A DNA stretch of 64,000 bases from Bacteroidales bacterium M8 (GTDB lineage Bacteria; Bacteroidota; Bacteroidia; Bacteroidales; Muribaculaceae): the NCBI GenBank assembly GCA_001689495.1, contig LUJS01000037.1, positions 19,984 to 83,983 of the forward strand. Direction: 5' to 3'. Each line of letters opens with the position of its first letter. The stretch's first letter is position 1. Under the pieces are notes generated by a model. The model was not told where the DNA came from, made no database searches, and worked only from the letters and a program-made list of their open reading frames with translations. Of this stretch, positions 10,041 to 17,616 are shown piece by piece. The translations under genes and the position numbers were made by a program.

Positions 10041-11123
10041 TTAAGGTTGTGTGACCTCGCCGACCACCCTGACCATCGTCGAGGGGTGCGCGGGGTCGTT
10101 GGCAATGATGTTGATGCGTGCGTTGAGCAGTTCGGTGCGTCCGATCTTCGAGGGGTCTACCCTGACGGTCACGGGCACCTTCTTGCCCGGCTTGACGCGG
10201 GTATCCTTGACCGTGACGTCGACCGCCGGGTCGCTGCACGATATGCGTCTGATTATCAGCGGCGACTTGCCGAGATTCTGTATGTCGAACCTGTGCGTCG
10301 AGGGCTTGTCCGAGCGGCTCACCTTCTCGAGGTCTATCGCCGTGACCGAGGTGTCTATCAGCGGGGCCTTGGCCCTGTCGGCGTCGGTGAGTTTGGAGAA
10401 GTCCTCGCTCACTATGGCCACGGTCTCAATGGTCATAGGTCTCTCGCCCTGCGCGCCCGTGGGCAGGAAGGTGATCGAGTCGGTGACGATGCCCCACTCG
10501 CGGGTGGCGTCGGTGTGGAATATGGTCGAGAGTATGAACTGCTCGCCCGGGGCGACGGCCGCGGGTTGCACTATCACGTTGATGTACTTGGGCTTGTAGA
10601 GCACCTGCGGACGTATGGTGTCCTTCGAGGCGTTATATCCCTCGACATACTGTCCGGGCGACGTGCCCTTGGTTATCTTGCCGTAGGGGATGGTGCGCGT
10701 GCGCATCCTCACGGCCCCGGCATCTATGGGGAATCGCGAGCGCAGCGTGTTGCCCGAGCCTATGACGGTGCCGCAGATGGTGAGGCGGGTGCGCACGGGG
10801 GCCGCCGAGCAGTCTACGGTAATCTGTTTCCTGAACTTGCCGGGACGCCCCTTGGGGTCGAATCCGACCCTGAGCCAGATGGTGTCGCCGGGATTGACCG
10901 GGTCGTTAGAGTATTCGGGCTTGGTGCAGCCGCAGTTGGCGCGGGCGCTGAGTATGGCCAGCGGCTCGGAGCCGGTGTTGATCAGCCCGAAATGGCAATA
11001 GACCACTCCCAGCTCCTCGTCAAAGGCGCCGAAGTCGTGGGTCTTTTCGGTCCACTCACCGTCGGCACGCCCCGCGAGGGCCGACGACAGCAGCAGCAAT
11101 ATGGCTATGAATCGTTGAAACAT
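10041..11123 (-). CDS. Exported DUF1573 protein, long form
   Basis: A 360-residue protein with a signal peptide (MFQRFIAILLLLSSALAGRA). The DUF1573 domain is near the N-terminus (about residues 24-125) with THDFGAF and the conserved NCGCT motif followed by KPEY. At least one further immunoglobulin-like segment follows, with ISCSDPAVDVTV in the C-terminal third resembling a degenerate DUF1573 copy. DUF1573 domains are ASH/immunoglobulin-like folds common in Bacteroidetes envelopes; function unknown. 24 bases after a short DUF1573 paralogue and 15 bases before meaB. Confidence 0.85.
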   Translation of the reverse strand: MFQRFIAILLLLSSALAGRADGEWTEKTHDFGAFDEELGVVYCHFGLINTGSEPLAILSARANCGCTKPEYSNDPVNPGDTIWLRVGFDPKGRPGKFRKQITVDCSAAPVRTRLTICGTVIGSGNTLRSRFPIDAGAVRMRTRTIPYGKITKGTSPGQYVEGYNASKDTIRPQVLYKPKYINVIVQPAAVAPGEQFILSTIFHTDATREWGIVTDSITFLPTGAQGERPMTIETVAIVSEDFSKLTDADRAKAPLIDTSVTAIDLEKVSRSDKPSTHRFDIQNLGKSPLIIRRISCSDPAVDVTVKDTRVKPGKKVPVTVRVDPSKIGRTELLNARINIIANDPAHPSTMVRVVGEVTQP

Positions 11124-11147
11124 GACGTGATGTGTTGGCTATGCATC

Positions 11148-11525
11148 TCAGGGCACCACGACGCCCGAGAAGGTGAGTTTGATTCTCTTTTTCTGCGAGC
11201 TGGTCTGCACCTTGACCACCCTGTTGACCTCGCCGCGGAACGTGGCGGGGTTGAATCTGATGACTATCTCGCCCTTCTCGCCGGGGCGCACGGGCTTTTG
11301 CGGAAATTCGGGCTTGGTGCAGCCGCATCCGCCGTTGGTCACGGTGACGATGCCCACGGGCTCGTCGCCTGTGTTGGTGAACGGATAGCGCATCGTCACG
11401 GTGCCGTCCTTGGCCTTGACGGTGCCGAAGTCGGCCTTCTCGCTGTCAAACGAGATCTGCCCTTTGGCCAGAGCCGACAGCGCGCCGGCGGCCACGAGCA
11501 ACAGAGACAGGAATATATGTCGCAT
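11148..11525 (-). CDS. Exported DUF1573 protein, short form
   Basis: A 125-residue protein starting MRHIFLSLLLVAAGALSALA, a clear signal peptide; an upstream in-frame ATG at 11582 lies within the promoter and is rejected. The mature part is a single DUF1573 domain with ADFGTV, FTNTGDEPV and GCGCTKPEFP. Function unknown, probably periplasmic. First gene of the unit that runs to cydB, about 60 bases after its promoter. Confidence 0.9.
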   Translation of the reverse strand: MRHIFLSLLLVAAGALSALAKGQISFDSEKADFGTVKAKDGTVTMRYPFTNTGDEPVGIVTVTNGGCGCTKPEFPQKPVRPGEKGEIVIRFNPATFRGEVNRVVKVQTSSQKKRIKLTFSGVVVP

Positions 11526-11586
11526 GATCAATAGTGGTTTGGGTATATAAGTGAATACAACAGGGCGGGTGCCGGGGTTCACTCTG

Positions 11587-11618
11587 CAAATATAAAAAAA
11601 ACTCCCCGAGTGGCCAAA
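11587..11618 (-). promoter_or_regulatory. Promoter of the DUF1573-meaB-cydAB operon
   Basis: On the minus strand: TTTG (11615-11618), 20 bases, TATATTTG (11587-11594), a full match to the Bacteroidetes vegetative consensus. The -33 element lies inside the hairpin that terminates the upstream FKBP operon and the spacer includes its U-tract. Confidence 0.88.
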
Positions 11619-11639
11619 TCATTGTCGGCCACTCGGGGG
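11595..11639 (-). terminator. Terminator of the FKBP operon
   Basis: Stem about 13 bp (11603-11615 with 11627-11639, TCCCCGAGTGGCC type arms) followed on the minus strand by a run of eight T. It lies just after the stop of the lipoprotein FKBP at 11668 and overlaps the next operon's promoter. Confidence 0.88.
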
Positions 11640-11667
11640 AATTATTTGCTGTTCTGTAAGATGCGGC

Positions 11668-12582
11668 TTACTTGCCGGGCTCTACGTCGGTCACCTCTAC
11701 ATCAAAGATGAGGGTGGCGTTGGGGCCGATGCCGGCCTGAGGAGCGCCATCGGCGCCATAGGCGAGCTCACCGGGAATCATGAGCAGGTAGTGCGAGCCC
11801 TTCTTCATCATCGAGAGGCCCTCGCCGAAGCCGGGCACCACGTTGCGGGGGCTGAACTTGACACCCTTGTCGTTGCTGTCGAACACGGTGCCGTCTACGA
11901 GCTGGCCCTTGTACTTGACTGTGGCCTGTCCGTTCTGGCCCACGGGCTCGCCGGCGCCCTCGGTAATCACCTTGTAGGCGAGACCCGATTCGGTGACTAC
12001 GATCGAGGGATCCTTCTCCTTGGCCTCCTTGATGTAGGCTGCGCCCACCTCGCCGTTCTTCTTGGCCTCGGGCGAGTTCATCTTGGCCTCCTGCTCGGCG
12101 GCCTCCTGCTCCTCATAATATTCCATCATCTTCTGCTGGGCCTGCTGGGCGAGCTGCTGGAATACCATCTGCGACTCGCGGAGCTCTTCCATGTTGACGG
12201 AGTCGGTCATGAATGCCTTGGCATAGGCCTCGTAGACCTTGGCGCGGTTCACCTCGATGCCCGACTGCTCGTAGCGCATCAGCTGGCCGGCAAGCTGCAG
12301 GCCGAACGACAGACCGGTCAGATAACCCTGCTGGGTCGAGTCGGTCATCACCACCTGCTTGATGCCGCGCAGGATGTCGTCCTTTTTCATCTTGGCCTTC
12401 TCCTCGTCGCCGAGCTGGGTGTTATAGTCTGACGACAGACGGTAGCCTTGGCTATAGCCGAGATAGGTCGAGAGTGAGTCGCCGAAGGCGCTGTCGCCGC
12501 CGGTCGACGATGTCTTGGAGCAGCTTGAAGTCACTCCGAGGATAGCTGCGGCAACACCGCAGGCCAAAACAATCTTCTTCAT
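11668..12582 (-). CDS. FKBP-type peptidyl-prolyl isomerase, lipoprotein
   Basis: A 304-residue protein with a lipoprotein signal (MKKIVLACGV... then SSCSK, lipobox Cys about 21). A helical FkpA/Mip-type dimerisation domain (about residues 35-185, rich in Glu/Gln/Ala) precedes a C-terminal FKBP domain with VKYKGQLVDGTVFDS, VVPGFGEGL and LMIPGELAYG. It should isomerise X-Pro bonds and chaperone folding in the periplasm or at the outer membrane. Last of three tandem FKBP genes, with a strong terminator behind it. Confidence 0.93.
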   Translation of the reverse strand: MKKIVLACGVAAAILGVTSSCSKTSSTGGDSAFGDSLSTYLGYSQGYRLSSDYNTQLGDEEKAKMKKDDILRGIKQVVMTDSTQQGYLTGLSFGLQLAGQLMRYEQSGIEVNRAKVYEAYAKAFMTDSVNMEELRESQMVFQQLAQQAQQKMMEYYEEQEAAEQEAKMNSPEAKKNGEVGAAYIKEAKEKDPSIVVTESGLAYKVITEGAGEPVGQNGQATVKYKGQLVDGTVFDSNDKGVKFSPRNVVPGFGEGLSMMKKGSHYLLMIPGELAYGADGAPQAGIGPNATLIFDVEVTDVEPGK

Positions 12583-12622
12583 TGTTGTCTTTTTGTGTGT
12601 ATGTGAGTTTTGTTAATGGTTA

Positions 12623-13414
12623 TCACTGTTGTCCCGAGGGCCTTATGCCCACGAGGTCTACCGTAAAGTCGAGCGCCGCGCCGCCGGGGATGACGCCGCG
12701 TATGCCGCGCTCGCCATAGCCCAGAGCCGAGGGTATCACCAGACGGTATCGTCCGCCGGGCTTCATCATCTTGAGGCCCTCGGACATGCCGGGCACCACG
12801 CCGCTGACGGTCAGGTCGATGGGCTTTTCGGTCGAGTCGAACACCGATCCGTCGCTAAGACGCCCGGTATAGGTGACGCTGACCGTGTCGCCGTCCTTGG
12901 GCATCGGGCCCTCGCCCTCGGTCAGCACCTGAAAGACCAGTCCCGACGGGGTTGTGACGGCGCCGGGCACGGCGGCCTCGGTGGCGATGAACTGTGCCTG
13001 AGATTCGGCCGAGAACTCACGGGCCTCCTCGGGCGCTATCTGGCGGTCTATGAACGCCTGTGCCGACTCGGGGGTGAATCCCACCGAGCCGCCGCGCACC
13101 ACGGTGACAAATGCCTTGGCCAGAGCCTCGGGGCTCACCTCGAGTCCCATCACCGATGCCTCGGCGATGGAGCGCGATATGTTGGCGGCCATCATGGCGC
13201 CGCGCACATACTGTGCCTTTATGGAGTCTTCGGACTGGAAATTCTCTTCAAACCCCTTGGCAAACGCATCGCGTTCGGCGGGCGAGAGGGCAGCGGTGTT
13301 TATGGCCGAGCCCCAGTATGTGGCAAGTGCCGAGGCCAGAGAGTCGGTCGGTTCGGCCGCCTGCGCCGACATGCCCAGCGCGGCGGCCACGGAGAGGAGA
13401 ATAAGACTGCGCAT
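12623..13414 (-). CDS. FKBP-type peptidyl-prolyl isomerase, periplasmic
   Basis: A 263-residue protein with a cleavable signal peptide (MRSLILLSVAAALGMSAQA) and no lipobox Cys. A Mip-like helical domain (about 25-150) is followed by an FKBP domain with VTYTGRLSDGSVFDS, VVPGMSEGL and LVIPSALGYGERG, ending VDLVGIRPS. Catalyses prolyl cis/trans isomerisation outside the cytoplasm. It sits 13 bases after the cytosolic paralogue and 40 bases before the lipoprotein paralogue. Confidence 0.93.
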   Translation of the reverse strand: MRSLILLSVAAALGMSAQAAEPTDSLASALATYWGSAINTAALSPAERDAFAKGFEENFQSEDSIKAQYVRGAMMAANISRSIAEASVMGLEVSPEALAKAFVTVVRGGSVGFTPESAQAFIDRQIAPEEAREFSAESQAQFIATEAAVPGAVTTPSGLVFQVLTEGEGPMPKDGDTVSVTYTGRLSDGSVFDSTEKPIDLTVSGVVPGMSEGLKMMKPGGRYRLVIPSALGYGERGIRGVIPGGAALDFTVDLVGIRPSGQQ

Positions 13415-13427
13415 GGCCTGAGGGGTA

Positions 13428-14045
13428 TCAGAGTACGCGGAGCAGCTCGACGTCGAAGATCAGGGTCGAGTTGGGGCCGATGGGGCCTGCGCCCTGCGGG
13501 CCGTATGCCAGCTGCGAGGGGATGAAAAGACGCCACTTCGAGCCTGCCTTCATCAGCTGCAGGGCCTCGACCCATCCTGGTATCACCTGTGTAACGCCGA
13601 ACGTGGCGGGAGCGCCGCGGTCTACCGAGCTGTCAAACACGGTGCCGTCGATGAGCTTGCCTGTATAGTGAACTTCGACACGATCAGTCGACTTGGGCAT
13701 GGGGCCGTCGCCCTCGGTTATCACCTCATACTGGAGGCCCGAGGGGAGGGTCTTCACCTCGACGCGCTTGCCGTTCTCTTCGAGATACTTCTTGCCGGCA
13801 GCCTCGTTGATCTCGCCCATCTTGGCGGCCTCGGCCTGCTGCTTGGCCTCGAGAGCGGTGAAATATTTCTGTATCTCGGCCTTTGCCTCGTCATAGCTCA
13901 TCTTGGGCTCCGAGCCGTAGAACACGGATGCCACGCCGTCGGCAAAGTCCTGCACGTAGATTTTATCTATCCCGCTCGCACGGAAGTTCTGGCCCATGCT
14001 CAGACCAAGAGCATAGCTGATACGGTCAAGTTCTTTCTGTTCCAT
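13428..14045 (-). CDS. FKBP-type peptidyl-prolyl isomerase, cytosolic
   Basis: A 205-residue protein starting MEQKELDRISYALGLSMGQNF with no signal sequence. A FklB-like helical N-terminal domain (about 1-105) precedes an FKBP domain with VHYTGKLIDGTVFDSS, VIPGWVEAL and FIPSQLAYG, ending FDVELLRVL. First gene of a three-FKBP unit. A -7-like box TAACTTTG lies upstream at 14105-14112 on the minus strand. Confidence 0.93.
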   Translation of the reverse strand: MEQKELDRISYALGLSMGQNFRASGIDKIYVQDFADGVASVFYGSEPKMSYDEAKAEIQKYFTALEAKQQAEAAKMGEINEAAGKKYLEENGKRVEVKTLPSGLQYEVITEGDGPMPKSTDRVEVHYTGKLIDGTVFDSSVDRGAPATFGVTQVIPGWVEALQLMKAGSKWRLFIPSQLAYGPQGAGPIGPNSTLIFDVELLRVL

Positions 14046-14104
14046 AATAGAATAGTTGTTAGTGTTGTTTGGTATGTTGCGGAGAGCGGGGGAGATTCAA
14101 CTTG

Positions 14105-14112
14105 CAAAGTTA
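14105..14112 (-). promoter_or_regulatory. Candidate -7 box for the FKBP operon
   Basis: Reads TAACTTTG on the minus strand, 59 bases upstream of the first FKBP start. No TTTG at the expected -33 position. Confidence 0.5.
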
Positions 14113-14222
14113 GGAGATTTTCGCGATGTATTTCACTTAATTTAATTAAAAAACTTAAAAAGTCGCACTCCTCCCTTAAATGTCAACACCTTACACCCCA
14201 AACAAGTTCATAAAAACCCGAT

Positions 14223-14277
14223 AGGCCCGGAGGGCCGACGTAATCGTTAGCCCCGGGTGACCATCGGGAACCCGCGG
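14223..14277 (+). repeat. Palindromic repeat unit A (REP-like)
   Basis: A 55-base unit made of a short hairpin GGCCC-gga-GGGCC, a linker CGTAATCGTTAGC and a second hairpin with CGGGT/ACCCG arms. Unit B repeats it almost exactly. Confidence 0.88.
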
Positions 14278-14306
14278 GGGCCGGGTGACCGACACGCCTC
14301 CCCCAC

Positions 14307-14361
14307 AGGCCCGGAGGGCCGTCGTCATCGTTAGCCCCGGGTGACCATCGGGAACCCGCGG
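14307..14361 (+). repeat. Palindromic repeat unit B (REP-like)
   Basis: A second 55-base copy of unit A in the same orientation, differing at two positions in the linker. About 29 bases separate A and B, and these contain a partial copy of the second hairpin (CCGGGTGACC). Confidence 0.88.
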
Positions 14362-14375
14362 CCGTCGTCATCGTT
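14362..14375 (+). repeat. Partial repeat unit C overlapping the transposase stop codon
   Basis: CCGTCGTCATCGTT repeats the linker part of unit B. The transposase stop codon (minus strand, 14368-14370) lies inside it, so the repeat and the gene end are physically joined. Confidence 0.75.
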
Positions 14376-14814
14376 GCATATCGCGCGGATCATATTCAAG
14401 ATTCGCACTCCGGCATAGTGACTGCAATTCGTCATTCAGGCAACTTGCCCTATGATGCACTTTTTGTCCGTTAATATATTCAATCACCGCCATCTTGACA
14501 TCGGGCGATATTGAACTTGCATAATATCCTTCAGACCAACCTTTGAAGTCGGGCAATCTCTCGTCCAGACGCATCCATCCGCTGCTTTTGGCCTTGACGT
14601 GACGGACAAAATCGGCCAATGCTATTCGGGGGCTTAGGTTTACGAGAAGATGTATGTGGTCTTCCATCCCTCCGATGCGGAGCAGATGGGAATCCTTTTC
14701 CTTGATGCAACTCCAGATAAATGTGTAGACGTCCCTCTCGACGGATTGCGGTATGGTTTTCTGCCGATATTTGGTGCTGAAAACGATGTGATAGAGAGAT
14801 GTGGTTTTGCTCAT
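14368..14814 (-). CDS. IS200-like HUH tyrosine transposase (RAYT-like candidate)
   Basis: A 148-residue Y1 transposase with the HUH metal-binding motif HIH (His53-Ile-His55) in DHIHLLVNL and a catalytic YxxxQ motif (Tyr113, Gln117) in AVIEYINGQ. It has the common Bacteroidetes GWSEGYYASSIS segment. Full length for the IS200/TnpA family and apparently intact. No tnpB is present. Palindromic repeats lie on both sides in opposite orientation, which resembles REP-associated tyrosine transposases more than a simple IS200, although IS200 ends are also hairpins. Confidence 0.93.
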   Translation of the reverse strand: MSKTTSLYHIVFSTKYRQKTIPQSVERDVYTFIWSCIKEKDSHLLRIGGMEDHIHLLVNLSPRIALADFVRHVKAKSSGWMRLDERLPDFKGWSEGYYASSISPDVKMAVIEYINGQKVHHRASCLNDELQSLCRSANLEYDPRDMQR

Positions 14815-14877
14815 GGCATTGTTTGATTTGCATTACATCGCCTCTCCGAGGCTCAATTAAACATATCATTTCCCCGC

Positions 14878-14932
14878 CCCCGGGTTCCCGATGGTCACCC
14901 GGGGCTGACGATTACGACGGCCCTGCGGGCCT
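14878..14932 (-). repeat. Palindromic repeat unit D, inverted
   Basis: Reverse complement of units A and B with few differences (GGCCCTGCGGGCC instead of GGCCCTCCGGGCC at the first hairpin). It lies 63 bases upstream of the transposase start and opposes the left-hand copies. Confidence 0.88.
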
Positions 14933-14970
14933 TGCGGGCCTATTGGCCATATCACTACCTACCCTTGCCG

Positions 14971-15020
14971 CCGGGGGACTAACGATTACGACGGCCCTGC
15001 GGGCCTTGCGGGCCTATCGG
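14971..15020 (-). repeat. Partial palindromic repeat unit E, inverted, with hairpin
   Basis: Repeats the linker and first hairpin of unit D (CTAACGATTACGACGGCCC onward). With the following bases it forms a perfect 10-bp stem CCTGCGGGCC / GGCCCGCAGG. The second hairpin of the unit is missing. Confidence 0.75.
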
Positions 15021-15065
15021 CCCGCAGGGGCAATCTATTAGACCTATCGGCCCTATTGGTCCTAC

Positions 15066-15968
15066 TTACCCTTGCCGCAGGTGGGCGGTGTCGGGAGTGA
15101 CGGTGAGGGTGGCGGTCGACGAGCAGAGCATGGGGATGTTGTGGTCGACGTGGCCGATGGGGACGCCAAAGGCGATGGGGTAGTCGTAGTCTTGGGTGAT
15201 GCGGGCTATCATGGCCTCCATGGATTCGTTGTCGCGGTCGGGGGTGTAGTCGGTGAATCGGCCCACCACGAGGCCGGCCAACTGTCCGAGCACACCGTTG
15301 AGACGGAGGGTGTAGAGCATACGCTCGACCTTATATATAGGTTCGGCTATGTCCTCGATGAAGAGTATCGACCCGGGACGGAACGGAGAGTAGGGGGTGG
15401 AGACCAGTCCGGCGGTAACGGCGAGGTTGCCGCCGAGCAGGGGGCCGGTGGCGGTGCCGGGGCGGTTGAGGCGATGGCCCGGCAGACGCACGTCGGGGTT
15501 GCGCCCCTCGAGCAGGTCGAACAGGCGCAGGGTGTCGGCGTCGCGCCCCTTGTATTTTGCGATGTGCTTGCACATGGGGGCGTGGATGCTCTGGATGCCG
15601 TTGGCGCTCATCAGCGCGTGCAGGGCCGAGATGTCAGAGTAGCCGACTATCCATTTGGGGTCGTCGCGCAGGGGCAGTCGGCCCAGTTGCTCGAGCAGGT
15701 GCACGGCGCCATAGCCGCCGCGGGCGCAGATGATGGCGCGGGTGTCGGGGTCGAGCAGGGCGGTCTCGAGGTCGGCATAGCGGGCCTCGTCGGTGCCGGC
15801 ATACGTGCCATGGCGGTCGAAGGTGTGCTCGCCGGCATAGACGACCCAGCCGTGGTCGGCCAGCACGGGCATGGCCTCGTAGACGGTCTGCGGCCTGATG
15901 ATGCCCGCGGGCGAGAGTATGGCCACCCTGTCGCCGCGCACGAGGGGACGTGGTTTGAGAATTTCCAT
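15066..15968 (-). CDS. ldcA: LD-carboxypeptidase (peptidase family S66)
   Basis: A 300-residue protein without a signal peptide. The S66 catalytic triad is visible: nucleophile Ser in VGYSDISALH (about residue 110), Glu in LFIED (about 202) and His in PIGHVDHN (about 272). ARGGYGAVHLLEQL is the family's oxyanion-region signature. It removes the terminal D-Ala from tetrapeptides during murein recycling in the cytoplasm. The stop codon lies at the edge of the repeat island, and the last 12 bases (15067-15078) recur at 14960-14971. It follows the radical SAM gene by 16 bases. Confidence 0.92.
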   Translation of the reverse strand: MEILKPRPLVRGDRVAILSPAGIIRPQTVYEAMPVLADHGWVVYAGEHTFDRHGTYAGTDEARYADLETALLDPDTRAIICARGGYGAVHLLEQLGRLPLRDDPKWIVGYSDISALHALMSANGIQSIHAPMCKHIAKYKGRDADTLRLFDLLEGRNPDVRLPGHRLNRPGTATGPLLGGNLAVTAGLVSTPYSPFRPGSILFIEDIAEPIYKVERMLYTLRLNGVLGQLAGLVVGRFTDYTPDRDNESMEAMIARITQDYDYPIAFGVPIGHVDHNIPMLCSSTATLTVTPDTAHLRQG

Positions 15969-15984
15969 TGTTCGGAGTCTGTGG

Positions 15985-16764
15985 TTATGCGGTCACGACC
16001 TTGACGCCCGACTCGGCCTCGATGCGGGCGGCGATGGCGTCGAGCTCGTCGCGCTCCACCTTGACCAGATGTTCGGCGGGTGTCTTGCGGTCTATCGAAT
16101 AGAGCATCACCTCGCGGGGCTTGATCCTGCGGTATGCCGCGATGAGGGCGTCGACCTCGGCGGGTGTGGTGTTGTCGATGGCGACACCCTCGTGCTCGCC
16201 GCGCACGAGCAGGGTCTGCACGATGCACTGACCCGAGAACTGACAGAGGCCGTCGATGATTTTTTCGGAGGTGAGGTGGGGTAGGGTAGGGCGGTCAAGC
16301 GCCAGCATGGTGGAGGTGACGGCCGAGTCGAGCTTGAGGATGTTGTTGTCGACACGGCGCAGGGCGTCGGCCACCTCGGGGGTGAAGATGCGGGTCGAAT
16401 TGCTGAGCACGCTCACCTTGGCCTCGGGATAATATTTGTTCCTGAGGCGGAGGGTGTCGTCGATGACTCCCGGAAAGTCGGGGTGCAGCGTGGGCTCGCC
16501 GTTGCCCGAGAAGGTGATGACGTCGAGCGGCTCGCCGGCGTCGTGCATGGCGCGCAGCTTGTCGCCGAGCAGGCGGGCCACCTCGGCCCGCGGGGCGAAT
16601 CCGGTTGTGCCGGGGCCCTGTGCGTTGAAACCGGCCTCGCAATAGAGGCAGTCGAATGTGCATACCTTGCCGTCGTTGGGCGTGAGGTTGACCCCCAGCG
16701 ACACGCCCAGACGGCGTGAGTGGATGGGGCCGAAGATGGTTGAATGGAACAGTACTCGTTGCAT
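15985..16764 (-). CDS. Radical SAM protein of unknown substrate
   Basis: A 259-residue protein starting MQRVLFHSTIFGPIHSRRLG. The radical SAM cluster motif is CTFDCLYC (Cys35, Cys39, Cys42; CX3CX2C), followed by TFSGNGEPTLHPDF, which matches the SAM-binding GGE-type motif. It resembles the Fe-S oxidoreductases related to wyosine/MoaA-like proteins annotated simply as radical SAM in Bacteroidetes; the substrate is unknown. The longer open frame upstream (to 17499) is antisense to the DUF4254 gene and rejected. Its promoter is 6 bases upstream of the ATG, so the transcript may be leaderless. Confidence 0.88.
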   Translation of the reverse strand: MQRVLFHSTIFGPIHSRRLGVSLGVNLTPNDGKVCTFDCLYCEAGFNAQGPGTTGFAPRAEVARLLGDKLRAMHDAGEPLDVITFSGNGEPTLHPDFPGVIDDTLRLRNKYYPEAKVSVLSNSTRIFTPEVADALRRVDNNILKLDSAVTSTMLALDRPTLPHLTSEKIIDGLCQFSGQCIVQTLLVRGEHEGVAIDNTTPAEVDALIAAYRRIKPREVMLYSIDRKTPAEHLVKVERDELDAIAARIEAESGVKVVTA

Positions 16765-16770
16765 AGAGTG

Positions 16771-16803
16771 CAAAATTAACGATTTTAGTTTGCTTATTGC
16801 AAA
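16771..16803 (-). promoter_or_regulatory. Promoter of the radical SAM-ldcA unit
   Basis: Minus strand: TTTG (16800-16803), 21 bases, TAATTTTG (16771-16778). Full consensus. The -7 box ends 6 bases before the ATG at 16764. Confidence 0.85.
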
Positions 16804-16820
16804 AACTTTTGCCATATTTG
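16789..16820 (+). promoter_or_regulatory. Promoter of the DUF4254 gene
   Basis: TTTG (16789-16792), 20 bases, CATATTTG (16813-16820; one mismatch to TAnnTTTG). It overlaps the divergent radical SAM promoter, so the two may compete for polymerase. Confidence 0.75.
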
Positions 16821-16851
16821 CAAGAGTATAACAAATCAGAACACATATACA

Positions 16852-17454
16852 ATGAAGACAGCCCGCGAATTTTTTGACATATTCATGGACACGACCAAGG
16901 CCTACCATGAAACCGACCACGTCGACGCCACATACGCCAATCCCTATCCCGCGGGGAGCATCGAGGCCGTAATGGCGGCCAAGAACTGGATCGACGCCGT
17001 GCAGTGGCACCTCGAGGACATAATCCGCGACCCCAACATCGACCCGGTGGAGGCACTGGCGCTGAAACGCCGCATCGACCGCTCTAATCAGGACCGCACC
17101 GACATGGTCGAGGAGATAGACACCTTCTATCGCGAGAGGTTCGCGGACGTGACTCCGGCGGCCGACGCCACCATCAACACCGAGTCGCCGGCTTGGGCCA
17201 TAGACCGCCTGTCCATCCTCGCGCTCAAGATATATCACATGGCCGTCGAGGTGGCTCGCCCCGATGCGTCGCCCGAGCACAAGGCTAAATGCGAGGCCAA
17301 GCTGAACATCCTGCTCCAGCAGCGCGACGACCTCACCGCCGCCATCGACACCCTGCTCGACGACATCGCCGCCGGACGCAAATACATGAAGGTCTATCGC
17401 CAGATGAAGATGTATAACGACCCGGCCACGAATCCGGTGCTCTATAAGAAGTAA
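16852..17454 (+). CDS. DUF4254 family protein
   Basis: A 200-residue, all-helical-looking soluble protein. The segments NPYPAGSIEAVMAAKNWIDAVQWHLED and LKRRIDRSNQDRTDMVE type motifs are characteristic of DUF4254, a Bacteroidetes family of unknown function often found near glycosyltransferases. No signal peptide or membrane helix. Transcribed alone, divergently from the radical SAM gene. Confidence 0.85.
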   Translation: MKTAREFFDIFMDTTKAYHETDHVDATYANPYPAGSIEAVMAAKNWIDAVQWHLEDIIRDPNIDPVEALALKRRIDRSNQDRTDMVEEIDTFYRERFADVTPAADATINTESPAWAIDRLSILALKIYHMAVEVARPDASPEHKAKCEAKLNILLQQRDDLTAAIDTLLDDIAAGRKYMKVYRQMKMYNDPATNPVLYKK

Positions 17455-17475
17455 CCGAGACCGCCCGAGAGTCGA

Positions 17476-17503
17476 AAATTTGCGGGCATCCGTCCGCAAG
17501 TTT
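17476..17503 (+). terminator. Hairpin after the DUF4254 gene
   Basis: A 10-bp stem with one G-U type pair (AAATTTGCGG at 17476-17485 with CCGCAAGTTT at 17494-17503) about 20 bases past the stop. The following T-tract is short. Confidence 0.45.
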
Positions 17504-17616
17504 GAAAATATTCAATTCTCAGAGCCTTAAAATTCGCGTAATTCATTGTACATCACGGAATTAACCGAATTTTGAGGCTTTCTGTTTTTCGGCCGGAAAA
17601 ATCGGACTCGGCTATT

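Larger units (their letters stand above)
14046..14367. other. Intergenic stretch between FKBP operon and transposase
   Basis: No credible gene is visible in these 322 bases. The right part (from 14223) is filled by two and a fraction GC-rich palindromic repeat units listed separately; the left part holds the FKBP promoter and AT-rich sequence. Confidence 0.7.

Noticed and set aside
14223..15020. CRISPR array
   Set aside because: Repeats are palindromic, few, of variable spacing and inverted around a transposase; no unique spacers of constant length and no cas genes.
16765..17499. N-terminal extension of the radical SAM frame
   Set aside because: It is antisense to the DUF4254 gene and contains the divergent promoters; the conserved protein starts at 16764.
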